Source: Alentia gelatinosa
Lineage: Eukaryota; Annelida; Polychaeta; Phyllodocida; Polynoidae
Reading direction: 5' to 3'
NCBI GenBank assembly: GCA_950022655.1
Contig: OX465583.1
Span: forward strand, 11,119,798-11,183,797
Length of the DNA stretch: 64,000 nt
Positions 20,302 through 31,989 of the stretch are shown here, piece by piece. The notes under the pieces are model-generated. The model did no database searches. It had not been told where the DNA came from and saw nothing but the letters and a program-made list of their open reading frames with translations. Both the position numbers and the translations under genes were made by a program. Within the stretch, counting starts at the first letter, position 1, and every line of letters starts with the position of its first letter.

Positions 20302-21652
20302 AGGCCATTTTCCATTGGCCGACAAAAACGGCACCAATTTATTGAGTTGCCCTAAAAGTCGGTCAGGTGGTCAACAAATGCACGTCGGTATCTAAAAATC
20401 AGTGAGGGTGTAGTGTATAGACCCGTTTCCATTGGCCGACAAAAACGGCAGAAGTTTTTTGAGTTACCCAGAATCTCTGTCGGGGGTGGGGTGGGGCACC
20501 AACAGTGCGTTGGTATAGAAAAAATCGGTAAGGGTAGTAGATTTCACTCAGTGACCAAGCTTTCACTCAGTGATGGGTGGTGCCACATTGCATAATCTAA
20601 ACAGACAGGGTCGAGGGTCATTTCCATAGACCGATTTGGGGTCAGCAGTACCAAAAGTCCATCAGGGGTTTCCGACAGTAGATCGGGGATGGGAAATCGG
20701 CTAATTGAAACGGGCCTTATGCCTTGTCTCAGAGAGATCTAACAAGTCTATACCGACATAAATATCCTCCAAACACAATGACAATCATGGTGGTGGCCTT
20801 ATTGCACAATTAATCGGTGAACACTTCTCGACATGTCTGTTTCCATTCACTGATCTGGCGTTGGTGGTTCCCCACTGCAGATCAGCAGCGAAGTGTTGGC
20901 TTTAGGAAAATGGCTAATAAGGCCCGTTTCCATTGGCAGACGAAAATATTGGAGATTTTTCGAGTTACCCAAAACGTCTGTTGGTGGTGGCTGCTGACTC
21001 CACGTCGGTGACACATAATCAGTTAGGATGCAGTGGATACCGTGTTTTAGATGTGTTCCACATGTGCATGGCGATGGATTCGGTGGGTGGTGGTGTTATT
21101 GCGTAATATTCGCTAAATTAGTCGGACACCATTATAAGTGCCGAGCCTTTTTTTTTTTTTTTAGGTTTTTATTTAGACTGGAGGGATCTGTTCGGTAAAG
21201 CATGTCACCGATCTTCCACAGGCTCCAGTATAGTATGTTCATTACAGTCAATACGTCCAGATTATGGACTTACATGCGGTCTTAAATATGGTAAGCAAAT
21301 AAGCATGAGAAAGAACAGTATTCAACAGGGACCAACACTGTCGCGATACATGTATCAGTTTGTAACACATTTCAGTAAAATACACAGCTACCATATTTAC
21401 AGCGAAGGAAAAGAGGGACACCCGTAGTGGATTCAAAGTCACATTCAACTTGTCGTATGCATACAATCACATCCTTGGTTGAATCTGAGTTATTACCTTA
21501 AACAGTCTGGAAAGGTGATAACTTATAATATATCTACAATTCATTCCTTTGCCTTTTTAGTCTGGCTTTTAGCGATTTTCATTCACCGATCTTGCGTCGC
21601 TGGTTCCTGACTGGAAATCGGCAAACAAAAATCGGCCAATAGAAATAGGCCT
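20302..21652. mobile_element. Cluster of family L elements
   Basis: The end sequence GGCCCGTTTCCATTGGCCGA, or its inverse (TCGGCTAATTGAAACGGGCC), occurs near 20,303, 20,421, 20,697-20,716, 20,905-20,940 and 21,633-21,652. Clear units are 20,421-20,716 and 20,919-21,652. The second holds a long stretch (about 21,140-21,540), starting with a T run, that looks like an insertion. Interiors carry CGACAAAAACGGCA and GTTGGTGGT-type blocks. Confidence 0.65.
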
Positions 21653-22340
21653 AAAGTGTTAGATGTTTTACTGCACTGGTAATTTAAACGGACCTTTTGG
21701 GGTATCCACCCGGACGTAAGTGAGAATCCCTCACCCGTTGTTAAAAAGGGGCGATAAAACGGTGCGTGTGAGTTAATTGCCTGGGGCGCTCGTCAAGCTT
21801 GTTCTATGTTTCTCTATTCTGCCTGGAACCACAATACGATATTAAAAAAGGCCTGAACTTAATTAAAATGGGAAAGTTAGTTATACAGACGCCTCAGGAT
21901 ATCAGCAATTCAAAGGTAAGGTTTGGGGGATACAACCCAGCAGCTAGAGAAGTAGGAAAATGATTTTTACAGAACGGTTATAAGGTTTACATTAGCTTAT
22001 TGATCTATGTGCCACATATTAGCATTTAGAAACTGTAATTTTTCTTGTGACCAATAAATAATTTTGAAATATATGCGCTGCGATGTCCGTATAAATTAAA
22101 CGGACCTTTTTCCGTACAAATATACTTTTATTATCAAATTTTGAATAGTTGTGTGTGCGAATGTGTAGTAAAATACAAATGCAAAATAATGCAATATAAG
22201 GTAGAACCAGTTAAATGAAGTGTTCAAGAATTGCGTGGTCCACTCCTAAAAAACATCCTTTCCTAGATAAAACGGCTAGTTTTGCTTTGAATGGAATAGT
22301 TCACTTTCCATCCCTATATAACCCTAATCAAATTTGAATT

Positions 22341-22635
22341 TTGAGGCCCAGCGTCAACCTACTACAATATTGGTCTGATATGGTCTACGACGCACCTCCT
22401 GATAGAAAATAAAAATCGCGTCGGAATGTCACCTAATATCGGGGCAGTTGACCACGTTTCTGCGATTAGACACAAAATAAACCATACAATGCGTGGTGGA
22501 TTGGAATGTCTAGACATACATGTATGTCTACGATTTTGCACCTTCCCGCTATGTCTCCGATATTTGCTTTTTGTATCGGTACCATATCGGTATAGGTCTA
22601 AATTTCTATCGTAGTAGGTTGACGCCAGGCCTTAA
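22341..22635 (+). mobile_element. Element X, intact copy
   Basis: Ends are GAGGCCCAGCGTCAACCTAC and GTAGGTTGACGCCAGGCCTT, an imperfect terminal inverted repeat. Inside there is a second inverted pair, TATGGTCTACGACG and ATATCGGTATAGGTCTA-like, and a central ATGTCTAGACATACATGTAT palindrome. Non-coding; about 295 bp. Confidence 0.75.
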
Positions 22636-23053
22636 TATTCCTACAAATTCAGCTCAAGGAATGAGAATTCATTAACTTCTTCCAGTTTCTTGATACCGTA
22701 ATATATTAGTGGAGCCAAGTGCCAAGAGCAACGCGATGAACAATATCCACCAGTGGTTGATATAAGACCTCCATTGATCCCGTGCTGATGCCAGAGAAAA
22801 CACCGGAATGTCTCGACCGTCAATAAATCATTTACTTCAACAGACTGGTGCTGGGGGTAAAGGGGTTAGTGTATGTTGGGACAGAATAGGGATAGAAGAG
22901 AGGTAATACTTGTACATTGAGTAGGTCTAGTACTGAAATACATCAACTTTATAATTTATCTTGAAAAATGCAGATTCTCGCGAATATTAGGTTTATATAT
23001 ATCAAATATGTGAACCGTAGGGGAAGGAGGGAAATTTGATATGTTCAGCGAGC

Positions 23054-23455
23054 TTAAAGACAAATGCTGGTAGTTGAGTAATTTCCAAATTCTCTTTGCA
23101 AGTAACTCTGGATAATATAAGTATCAACAAATAGAAAATGGCAAAAGAATTGGCATGTCACCATGCTAACTCCTATAGGAAGGCCATCTGAAAACTATTG
23201 GTATCCATGGGAAACTGCAATATTTTGACTTTGTTGCCAAATGACACTGATGTTCCATTGCTATCTTCAAATAATTCTGGATTATGATAGTTGGGAACAT
23301 GTACAAATGAGAAATGCTAAAAAAATATACTATGCTTATCTATTGGTGTCTGTTGAAAACTGCTATATTTTCCTGAAGCCAGATGGCAGCACCAGTGTTG
23401 AATTTAGTAGACACAGGGGGCAGTGCGATATTTACCCGCATTTCCTTTTAAAATG
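23054..23455 (+). repeat. Family H dispersed repeat, copy 2
   Basis: Same order of blocks as 17,050-17,455, with a small internal deletion. It lies directly upstream of the reverse-transcriptase relic. Confidence 0.6.
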
Positions 23456-23465
23456 GCCGTCTCCA

Positions 23466-23830
23466 TAAACCATATACATGGCCATCAACACCATAAACCA
23501 TGAATGTTTGAACAATTATTTGCATCATAACCTGGGTGTGACCGAAGGCCTTTTGCGATGGATTTCGGATTAATTAAATTATAGGTGAAAGTGGGATGTT
23601 GTGATCAATACAGTATCAACAAAGATTGACACTCGGTGTGGGGTCCCCCAGGGATCAATTTTGGGTCAGCTTTTCTTTCTTGTGTATTTCAACGATATAG
23701 CACAAAACATCAAAACGTACTCATGCAAGTTGTAAGCCGAGGCACTGTTTGTATACTACTCTGGTAAGAACATAGCTGATGTAACTGAAAGTCTGACTCA
23801 AAATCTCCAGGCTGCTTAGCATTACCAGCA
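23466..23830 (+). pseudogene. LINE reverse transcriptase relic
   Basis: Conceptual translation with frame shifts gives the central fingers/palm order of a non-LTR retrotransposon RT: an A-I-N-T-I-N-H-E-C-L block (usually FDTINH), then L-G-V-T-E-G-L-L-R-W-I-S, then G-V-P-Q-G-S-I-L-G, then F-L-V-Y-F-N-D-I. After a stop, a broken YADD-type region follows (A-E-A-L-F-V-Y-Y). GVPQGS-LG and the FDxxNH block are well-known RT motifs of LINE-type elements. Stops and shifts make it dead. No endonuclease or 3' end is attached, so it is a fragment of an old insertion. Clade cannot be set by eye; Jockey, CR1 and Rex-like are all possible. Confidence 0.8.
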
Positions 23831-24204
23831 CTACAGTGGGGAGGCTGGACCACAAAAGGACACTAGGCTACAGAGGCCTATACTGAAGGTAGGACTTCCC
23901 CGCAAGCTGCTATCATCCCAGCACTGGAGGAACAAAGATTGATGACTGGTACCACCATATCCCACCTATTTTGGATCATCTCTATCAACAAGTTTAGGAG
24001 ACGTAAGACAATGACTGAAAGGAATAACTGAGGTTTGGGATCTGTGTCAGTCCCCACAATTCCAGGCCACGTAAATGGATTTTTTTCAAAAAGGTTGACA
24101 ACCAAATCAATGAGTAAGTCATTTTCCTGAACTACTGTGTAAAATAGAATTTTGTGAACTAAGTTAACATGTAAAGTGTAACCCCTCCATATCATACGCC
24201 CCTC

Positions 24205-24419
24205 AAGGCCAGTTGACACTGTGCGAATAGGGGGAGGGGAGGGGGGGGGGGTCTCGGACTAGAGGTACCAGCTTCCTTGCGACTGGACATACCGCATGTA
24301 CCTCCAGTAGCAAGGAAATACAGTTCACACTGTGCATTGTGTTCCTTGCATTTCGTACCTTTGCAACTGGAGGTACCGGCTCGCAAGTCTCCCCAAGGCA
24401 CACAGTGTGACCTGGCCTT
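24205..24419. mobile_element. Family K MITE (CACACTGTG ends)
   Basis: Left AAGGCCAGTTGACACTGTGC and right CACACAGTGTGACCTGGCCTT form the terminal inverted repeat. It contains CGACTGGA, GGTACCAG and TACCTCCAG units. Relatives are inserted in the LINE copies at 54.2 and 55.2 kb, and internal units of the same family make up the array that follows. Confidence 0.65.
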
Positions 24420-24476
24420 GAACTATCCCCCCTGTTGCGACTGGAGCGCTTGCGTCTTTAGGTACATCAGTATGTC

Positions 24477-25286
24477 CAGTCTCAGACTAGCGGTACCAAA
24501 TATCAAACATAATTGATAATTAAAAAACGCGGTATGCCGTCTCAGACTAGCGGTACTAAATATTAAACATGTTTGATAATCAAAAATGCGGTACGCCCAG
24601 TCTCAGACTAGCGGTACTAAATACTAAACATGGTTGATAATCAAAAATGTGGTACGCCCAGTCTCAGACTAGCGGTACTAAATATTAAACATGTTTGATA
24701 ATCAAAAACGAGGTGCGCCCAGTCTTAGACTAGCGGTACTAAATATTAAGCATGTTTGATAATCAAAAAAGAGTTACGCCCAGTCTCAGACTGGCGGTAC
24801 TGAATATTAAACATGTTTGATAATAAAAAATGTGGTACGCCCAGTCTCAGACTAGCGGTACTAAATATTAAGCATGTTTGATAATCAAAAACGAGGTACG
24901 CCCAGTCTCAGAGTAGCGGTACTAAATACTAAACATGGTTGATAATCAAAAATGTGGTACGCCCAGTCTCAGACTAGCGGTACTAAATATTAAACATGTT
25001 TGATAATCAAAAACGAGGTGCGCCCAGTCTTAGACTAGCGGTACTAAATATTAAGCATGTTTGATAATCAAAAAAGAGTTACGCCCAGTCTCAGACTGGA
25101 GGTACTGAATATTAAACATGTTTGATAATAAAGAATGTGGTACGCCCAGTCTCAGACTAGCGGTACTAAATATTAAGCATGTTTGATAATCAAAAACGAG
25201 GTACGCCCAGTCTCAGAGTAGCGGTACCAATTACTAAACATGTTTGATAATCAAAAACGAGGTACGCCCAGTCTCAGACTAGCGGG
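24477..25286 (+). repeat. 61-bp tandem array with 305-bp higher-order period
   Basis: Thirteen full units and a partial one start at 24,481, 24,541 and then every 61 bp to 25,273. Each unit reads CTCAGACTAGCGGTACTAAA, then TATTAAACATGTTTGATAAT, then CAAAAACGAGGTACGCCCAGT. Unit variants recur every fifth unit: units 3-7 (24,602-24,906) match units 8-12 (24,907-25,211) in their diagnostic changes (CTTAGAC, AGAGTTACG, GACTGG, TTAAGC). Confidence 0.92.
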
Positions 25287-25857
25287 AAGCTTTGCCGCGT
25301 TGCACGCCTGAGGTTCCAGACTGGATGTAACTATACCTATGTACCATAAAACACAAAGTATGAACTGACCATTAACTACAGTCGACAGGATTTTATATCT
25401 TCAATATCCTCGGTCTTGGTTGAATGCTACCTTCCTCCTAACCGGCTCCTTTGCAAAACAGAACCACAATGTAGAATTGGATTCTGACAGAAATCAGTGC
25501 ATCCCAGCATCACTTCCCTTTTGATCCGCACACAGTTCCTCACAGCTGAGTACCACAGCTGCAGGTGTCCAGTTTCAGCAATAATCATCCGCTGTACTGA
25601 CGGTGTATGTGAGATTACGAGCCGAAAATAAAAGAAATGAAAATCTGAGAGGAGAAAAACTGTATTGTCATCATATTCCCTGGTCTAATCCCGATGGCAG
25701 GGGCACCATTATTATGGCCGCAATTTATTTCCTGCCGGCTGTGCACACAACCCGTACAACCCCACCCCCTCACTGCCAAATAAAGCCTGACACCTTAGTT
25801 CGTGAAGTGAAGAGTGGTTGGAAAGTGGATCTTGCGGTTGTGTTGGTTCCCTCTTAA

Positions 25858-26303
25858 GGGGGTGCGTCCACCAACCACGACAGGGCTGCGACACACAACG
25901 ACAAGAAAGTTCCAATCGCAGCCTTGTCGCAGCCTTGTCGTGAGAAGGGGGACTGTCGTGACCCCTTGTCGCAGCCTGTCGGGAAGTGCACGCTCCACCT
26001 AAATATTCTATCCTAGATCTCTGCGACAACCTCCCGACACGCCACGACACGCCACGACACGGCCACGACACGGCTCCAAAATTGAACATGTTCGATTTTG
26101 TCGTAACCTTGTCGGAAGGCCCCCGACAGGCCCCCGACAAGCTTCATGTCGCAGCCTGTCGTGACCTTGTCGTAGCCTCTTGTCGGGAACTGTGGTCCAC
26201 CAACCACGACAAGGCTACGACAAGGCTTCCAATCGTAGAGCTGTCGTGGACCCTGTCGGAAAGCCGTTGTCCCAGCCCTGTCGTGGTTGGTGGACGCACC
26301 CCC
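25858..26303. mobile_element. MITE with GGGGGTGCGTCC ends and TAA target duplication
   Basis: Terminal inverted repeats GGGGGTGCGTCCACCAACCA and its complement are flanked directly by TAA (25,855-25,857 and 26,304-26,306), as in PIF/Harbinger derivatives. The interior is a long run of CGACAAGGCT, TTGTCGTAGCC and CGACACGCCA units on both strands, so it can fold on itself in many ways. It also holds GAACATGTTCGATT near the centre. The 142-aa frame on the minus strand comes from this repetition. Confidence 0.85.
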
Positions 26304-26309
26304 TAAAGC

Positions 26310-27052
26310 GGGCGTCCACCAACCACGATGAGGCTACGACAAGCGCCGACAAGAAAGTTCCAATCAGCGCTTGTCACAGCCTTGTTGTAAGAAGGGGGGC
26401 TTTATGATAGCGTTGTTGGAGCATGTTGGAATGACAAGGGTCGGAACTCCATGACAAGGGTCAAGTTGTGGGAAATATCGAACATGCTCGATATTGTCAT
26501 AGCCTTTTCGGAAGGCTCCTGGCAAGCTTCCAATTGTGGCCTTGTCATGGCCTTGTTGTAGACTCTTGTTTTGTTTTTTTGAGTCAAATTATTTATTCTG
26601 GACAGTGATAAGGCAAGATATGCCTGTTTTCAATCAAAGCCAGCAACATGTTATTCGTGATACATCTAGGTATTTGGGCTGTAACACCATGCATTGTAAT
26701 GCTAACATACACTTATATAAATAAATAAAATACACAATTTCTCTCTCCCGGCGGACACACAGTTCTACCCTTAATTACTCATCAGTGCTGTATAAGCCAT
26801 TAGTATGTGATCTGTTGCACATGATTGTAACATAATTCGTTTGCATACAGTCACAAAAATGAAAGGTAGTTTGTGAGTCATAGTTGTTGGGAACTTGTTG
26901 TCAGCAGGCAAAGAATAGACTGACAGAGATTTACATATATTACATTTGTGGGGAACTGGGGTCCACCAACCATGACAAATTGTAGGCCAATCGTGGACCT
27001 TGTCAGGAACACATTGTCGTAGCCTTGTCGTGGTTGGTGGATGCCCCCCTTT
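26310..27052. mobile_element. Second MITE of the same type, interrupted
   Basis: The left end GGGCGTCCACCAACCACGAT abuts the first element. The right end is TTGTCGTGGTTGGTGGATGC at 27,025-27,044. Between about 26,580 and 26,950 there is unrelated AT-rich sequence, probably an insertion. The centre (GAACATGCTCGATATTGTCA) matches the centre of the first element. Confidence 0.65.
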
Positions 27053-27055
27053 AGA

Positions 27056-27250
27056 CATTCTGCATGGAGTTGTCCCTATGCCGTCACTGCCATATAAGGA
27101 ATATAGAAGGCAGAGATTGACCCAGCAACCAATGACTGCATTCGGTGCAAACCACGACCTTCACCCTGACCTCCTTACATAGTGTTAATATCGCCTTGGG
27201 ACGGTTCTACAGTCTATAGTTGACCTGAATGTCTTGGGCCAAACCTCAAT
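27056..27250 (+). repeat. Family G repeat, forward arm
   Basis: CATGGAGTTGTCCCTATGCC through ATATAAGGAATATAGAAGG, AACCAATGACTGCATTCGGT and CGCCTTGGGACGGTTC to GGGCCAAACC. It faces an inverted copy at 28,355-28,556. Confidence 0.75.
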
Positions 27251-27859
27251 CATACAAATAATTGTTCACTGATCTACGATCGTACATGAAGGCCCTTTTC
27301 TGTACTTGTACGAGGATTTGGAGCAACCTAAGTAAAGGTGTACAAAAAGCAAGCATTGTCAAAGAATTTAAAGTAGCAGTCAAAAGACAATACTCTGTAA
27401 ATGAATGGCGTTAACCTGACCATGTATGTGTACATGATTGTTTCCATATCACACACCCCATCCCATCAACTCATCCCCTACCCACCAGCTGCACCCTGTT
27501 TGTGTGTAAGTTTGTATTGAAGGCAATGTACATGCTGATTCTGAGACTCCAGTGGAGGAAATATCCATGTGGTAGAACTGGTAGAATAAATAAAAAATTA
27601 ATAAAGGGTTAAGTCTGTTATCTAGGACAACATTAGCCATCCATAAGGTCGTGCATCCCAATCCTCGCCTTTTGATGATATGTTGAGACACTTTGTAGTA
27701 AATGACTCAGCCGCGAGTTTTTCGATGATTTTTTATACATATTTCTTATGGTAGATTATCGCTCACTTGACAAGATTGTGTGGACACTACTTACACCAGT
27801 CTGTTGTGTACACAGTGTACCATGAACACACAGATCCTATACGAGTTCACAGCACACTC

Positions 27860-28118
27860 TATTATCCTACCCCGCATATAAATCTCCATAGACTTAACAT
27901 GGTGGGCCTGTATGCCACGGTTATGCCATAAAATATTTAAATGCCACTGGTGACATATGAAGTTAAAAACATATGACAGGGCAGGATAAAATCTAAACAT
28001 CACTCAATTTTATATAATTGTTTACATGCCATTCGTTGTCTTCCGCTACAGATATCACTCAGCTCCGCTTCGTGATATCATTCCGCGAAAAAAACTCATG
28101 CCATACAAACAATCATAT
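27860..28118 (-). mobile_element. Double-hairpin element, singleton subfamily V
   Basis: The B half runs from ATTATCCTACCCCGCATATA, CTCCATAGACTTAACATG to GGGCAGGATAAA (27,977-27,988). The adjacent hairpin has arms ATTGTTTACATGCCATTCG and its imperfect partner CATGCCATACAAACAAT, with the most typical apex of all: CACTCAGCTCCGCTTCGTGA at 28,056-28,075. Confidence 0.75.
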
Positions 28119-28354
28119 GAAATTTCGTGATGTTTCATGATAATAGGCACAAGCATCTAACATTTTGTGGGGTTGGTCAGTGCACATGTTTGCTATTTCC
28201 GGTGATTAAAAGATACATCAAGTTGGAGGATAAGGCCTTGCACCCACCAACGTCGATTCTGGACCCGATTCGCCTGACGATTAACTTCCCGATTGGGATC
28301 CAAAATTTGATTCATTGGTCATAGTGTAAGATGTTTCTAATAGTGTACCCAGAG

Positions 28355-28556
28355 GACTATCGGAGGGTGGTTTTGGCCCAAGGAATTCAGGTCGACTATA
28401 GAGTGTAAAACTGTCCCAGGGTGCTATTAACACCATGTACGGAGGTCATGGTGAAGGTCATGGTTTACACCGAATGCAGTCATTGGCTGCTTAGTCAATC
28501 CATGCTTTTTATATTCCTTATATGGAAGTGAAGGCATAGGGACAACTCCATGCAGA
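28355..28556 (-). repeat. Family G repeat, inverted arm
   Basis: Reverse complement of the 27,056-27,250 arm (GGGACAACTCCATGCAG at the outer end). Together they form inverted arms of about 200 bp enclosing 1.1 kb. The enclosed DNA has no transposase, so they may be two separate insertions. Confidence 0.75.
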
Positions 28557-28861
28557 TCGTGGTTCATTGACGTTGGTGTTTGCGGGGCCTAGAGGTCTAA
28601 ATAGGCATGCTGCACATGAGTTGGCTAAATCCTAACAACCTAAGACGAAGTAGCTGTTTCCTCCTATTGCCCTCAAGCGATATCCGTTTAGAAGAAAGTG
28701 TGGCATTATTTACACTAAACCCAATGTAAGGGTATCGGAGGTGCTCGTTTGTTTGACGACTCGGGGTCCCTGCCGTTATATAAGTGGCGGCTCACCTATA
28801 GTCATAGAGCACCCATGATCAATGTCTACCAACTCCTTTGTTCTTGTGTTCTACATACTCA

Positions 28862-29100
28862 GGCAACGGAAGCAGTAGAGTCCATATTCAATCTGCGGCT
28901 TGAATGGCAGCCCGGCCCTGCGACGCAGATAGACAGGCAGCCCCTGGCAATCACTCTCCAGCCTCATTTCCGTCCGCTAGTCGTGCTGAGGATGTGGTGG
29001 AGAGTGTGGAGGTGATAGGGACGGGGAGGCTGAGATGGTGGATGGTGGCGGGGAGAGAAGGGGTGGAAGGGCCGGCCGCCTGGCTCTCCTTATTACTACA
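28862..29100 (+). other. GC-rich stretch with open frames, unassigned
   Basis: A stretch richer in G+C than its surroundings follows an acceptor-like TTCTACATACTCAG. Two overlapping forward frames are open here: one from the AG, residues A-T-E-A-V-E-S-I-F-N-L-R, ending in TGA at 29,013; another from ATG 28,904. Neither resembles a known domain. The right part (GTGGTGGAGAGTGTGGAGGT, GGGACGGGGAGG) is purine-rich and low in complexity. It could be an exon or an upstream regulatory island. Confidence 0.2.
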
Positions 29101-30380
29101 GCTAACGGCATCTTGCTTTGCGCAGAGAAGCTATTTGGAGACTATGGGAAGCTTGGTGGAATCGATCATAAATGACTGCAGCCAATCTGTAGTAGGTTGG
29201 AGTTTTTGCTAAAAACACATACCATATAGATTTAGTAAAAAATAGGAACTAACAGTTTGAATATTTTTCAGGTACTATATACAATTCAAGTGTTCAATAA
29301 ATCGTAAAAGAAAATAGAGTTTCAATAAGAAATTACGATGTTGTTTGTTTTGTGACAAACTTTCTCCAGAAATTAAACTGAGATGGTTAGGGTATCTATG
29401 AGATAATGTGGTAAAATTCTTTTTTTTCTTTTTTTTTTTTACCAGCAGTCGCTGAAGCTGTGCGCCTCGTCTATACAATCTATCTATGAGATAATGATAC
29501 TAGTCTAAATGTAGTGAAACTATTGTTAACTGTCTCGGTTTTATAATAAAGTGATTTAAGCCAATGTTCTATGAACAAATCTTTGAGGGAAGGACAATCA
29601 ATATTGTTACACCTTAGTTTTCCTCGTTTGAAAATTATAGACTGAGAACAAGTCAAGCTTCAGAATTAATTCCAGATACTCAAACACTTTATAATGTATG
29701 TAGGTATATGGACATGGGATAGACGACCAGATAATGTTAGATTATCAGCAAGAAAATACCGATTTCAATAAGGCTAAAAGGAACGATACCGTTGATCCTG
29801 CCAAAGGGTGAGATCTTTTATGTGAATCAAAGGGTTGTTTCCTATCATAGAGGTATTATTTTCGATAGAATTCTTTGACATATAGGAAAAAAACACCCGT
29901 GATTATTAAACTGTCAGTGAAGCGTCGTCTATTTTCCCTGCCTTCAAACCCCGCACAAATAGGGCACGTAGCTATTGTACGATGGAGGCGGCCATCTTGC
30001 CCCCGAAGCCATCCAAAACACCAGGTGGCAGGATCAATAATCAATTGATTTCATCCAAACTGTTTTCGAGGCTTGCAATAGAGGAACTCTAAACTTTATT
30101 ACGTTATCCTGATTAAGGCTACATAATTGAGCAGAAATTATATATTTTTGCGACACACAAGGGTTCTAACGATGGTAAGATCTTCCACCAAGGGTTCCTC
30201 AACATGGATATGATTCCTGTATTCACCTTGTTCTGCCGTACAAAGGCTGAATGGAACCAAACGCCTTTCTTTTTAGAGCATGCTCGCACGCGCTATATAC
30301 ATTGTCTAAAGGTTGGAGTGGTCACATGGACAATAAACGACGCTTCACTGGCAGAGGTACCCAGCCCAGTTTGGGGACAG

Positions 30381-30639
30381 TGCACCCCTCTCATAAGATC
30401 TCACATTCTCTATGTGGTATTCTGTACTCTCACTATGCTCTATGGAACAAAAATTCTTAACTAACTAATCTTCCGTGCTAAAGACGTACATCAATGCAAT
30501 CCAAAGATTCCTATAATCTGTGTGCCAGTGGATTCTCAAGGCTCTAAGCCTAGTTCATTAAGAATTCTTCTCCCATAGAGCGTAGTGAGAACCTTGTACA
30601 GAATACGACTCAGAGAGTGTGAGATCTTATGAGAGGGGT
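30381..30639. mobile_element. Family F MITE
   Basis: GCACCCCTCTCATAAGATCT at the left and AGATCTTATGAGAGGGGT at the right. Inside are GTGGTATTCTGTACTCTCAC and the inverted CCCATAGAGCGTAGTGAGAA. Best conserved with 48,527-48,783. Confidence 0.85.
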
Positions 30640-30699
30640 ACACTAAGAGGGCCGGGTACACTGGCTAAGGGCTGCATAGAGTTCTGCTTTGCTTTTCAC

Positions 30700-30810
30700 C
30701 CCCATGTATAGACTTGCTCAAGTCTTTGATTATGAACATTCATTAAATAATTAAACACAATGAAAATAAAGGTCATTATAGTATACATGTATCCTTCTCT
30801 GACTGGCCCA
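30700..30810 (+). repeat. Dispersed repeat J, copy 1
   Basis: ATAGACTTGCTCAAGTCTTT, GATTATGAACATTCATTAAA and GTATACATGTATCCTTCTCT are shared with 35,203-35,310. The block GGGACTGAGGCCAGTCTAG (as in the 69-bp array, at 35.34 kb as a variant, and at 39.05 kb) may belong to the same family. Confidence 0.65.
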
Positions 30811-31090
30811 TGAATCAAAGACTTGTCCACTCTGACCAGAATCTCCTGTTTATGACCCCAATCTGCTCTCTGTAACCCTATACTTCCTCATACCCCTCCC
30901 CCTCCCTTCCTCCAGTTCTCTGGCCGCCTGTGTTGTCATAGCAATACATTTCGACCGCTGCTGACTGTGACCCGATCGAGATCAAAGTGAGAGGGTATCA
31001 ATCTCCCAGCAGATATCCTGACCAGTAGCCAGACCTCTGCTTGGGGAGTGTGGCGCAAAATCGCGCCAGTCTACACGGCCGATTACGGAT

Positions 31091-31292
31091 GAGACCAGTC
31101 CCTGTGTCACTCAGAAGGGGCGGAGGGGTAGGATACAGGGACTGAGGCCAGTCTAGGATGAGACCAGTCCCTGTGTCACTCAGAAGGGGTGGAGGGGTAG
31201 GATACAGGGACTGAGGCCAGTCTAGGATGAGACCAGTCCCTGTGTCACTCAGAAGGGGTGGAGGGGTAGGACACAGGGACTGAGGCCAGTCT
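31091..31292 (+). repeat. 69-bp tandem array, three units
   Basis: Units start at 31,091, 31,160 and 31,229. Each holds GAGACCAGTCCCTGTGTCAC, TCAGAAGGGG and GATACAGGGACTGAGGCCAG. Units are nearly identical (C/T changes only), so this is a recent expansion. Because 69 is a multiple of three, the reverse strand stays open as a Pro/Leu-rich frame; this is not a gene. Confidence 0.88.
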
Positions 31293-31989
31293 ACCCCATG
31301 TACAATGCCTATCATGACATCAGTATGCATATTACTTACAGTGATGAGTCTGCATAGTCATCAGGCCATGTTTGCTCTCACTGGGGCAAAGAGTAATGAG
31401 TATGCATGGTGTGAACAACCTTCTCTGTAATCTCCGCATGGCTATCAGCAGCCTGTCAGGATAATTTTACCTCGAGAGAAGCCACGGGGCGTAGAGCCAG
31501 AAAGACTGGGTGACAGCACTGAAGTAATGAGGGTGACAACGGCCGCTGTAATGAGTCTAAGGCCCAGGCATCGCGTGAGCTTCTAGTATCGCCAAGCCCA
31601 CCTCTCCGTTTGGAGACAGCCATGGCAGCTATAGCAGGTTCAGGTCAATATCACTTTCCCAGCAGATCTCTCGCGGCGCTAGCGCTTACTAATCTCTGCC
31701 TAGCCTGGAAGCCTGTGTGTTTACTCACATTGTCGGCCAGGTAACGCCTTCCATTGTTTGGATGCACTATGGGTAACGCCTCCATTTTTACGGTGCATCA
31801 TGGGTAACAGTGTTCAGCTAGTACTATGCTGGTTTTAGAGAAACAATCTGATAAATTATCTTTTATCTTTTGAAAGGTTGCCATTACTTCATTTTTTATT
31901 ATCTTTTATCATTAATCCCTAATACCATGTCTGATTTGACAAAACAAAAATTAATGTAAATAATTTACCATGTAATATGTGCTTCTTTA

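Noticed and set aside
24477..25286. CRISPR-like regular array
   Set aside because: Units are similar along their full 61 bp, with no unique spacers, and the genome is eukaryotic. It is a satellite array derived from a MITE.
25712..26306. Frames of 106-142 codons on both strands
   Set aside because: They lie across the CGACAAGG-rich MITE and its flank. Composition follows the repeat; no domain.
30998..31330. Pro/Leu-rich 110-codon minus-strand frame
   Set aside because: It is open only because the 69-bp units are a multiple of three.
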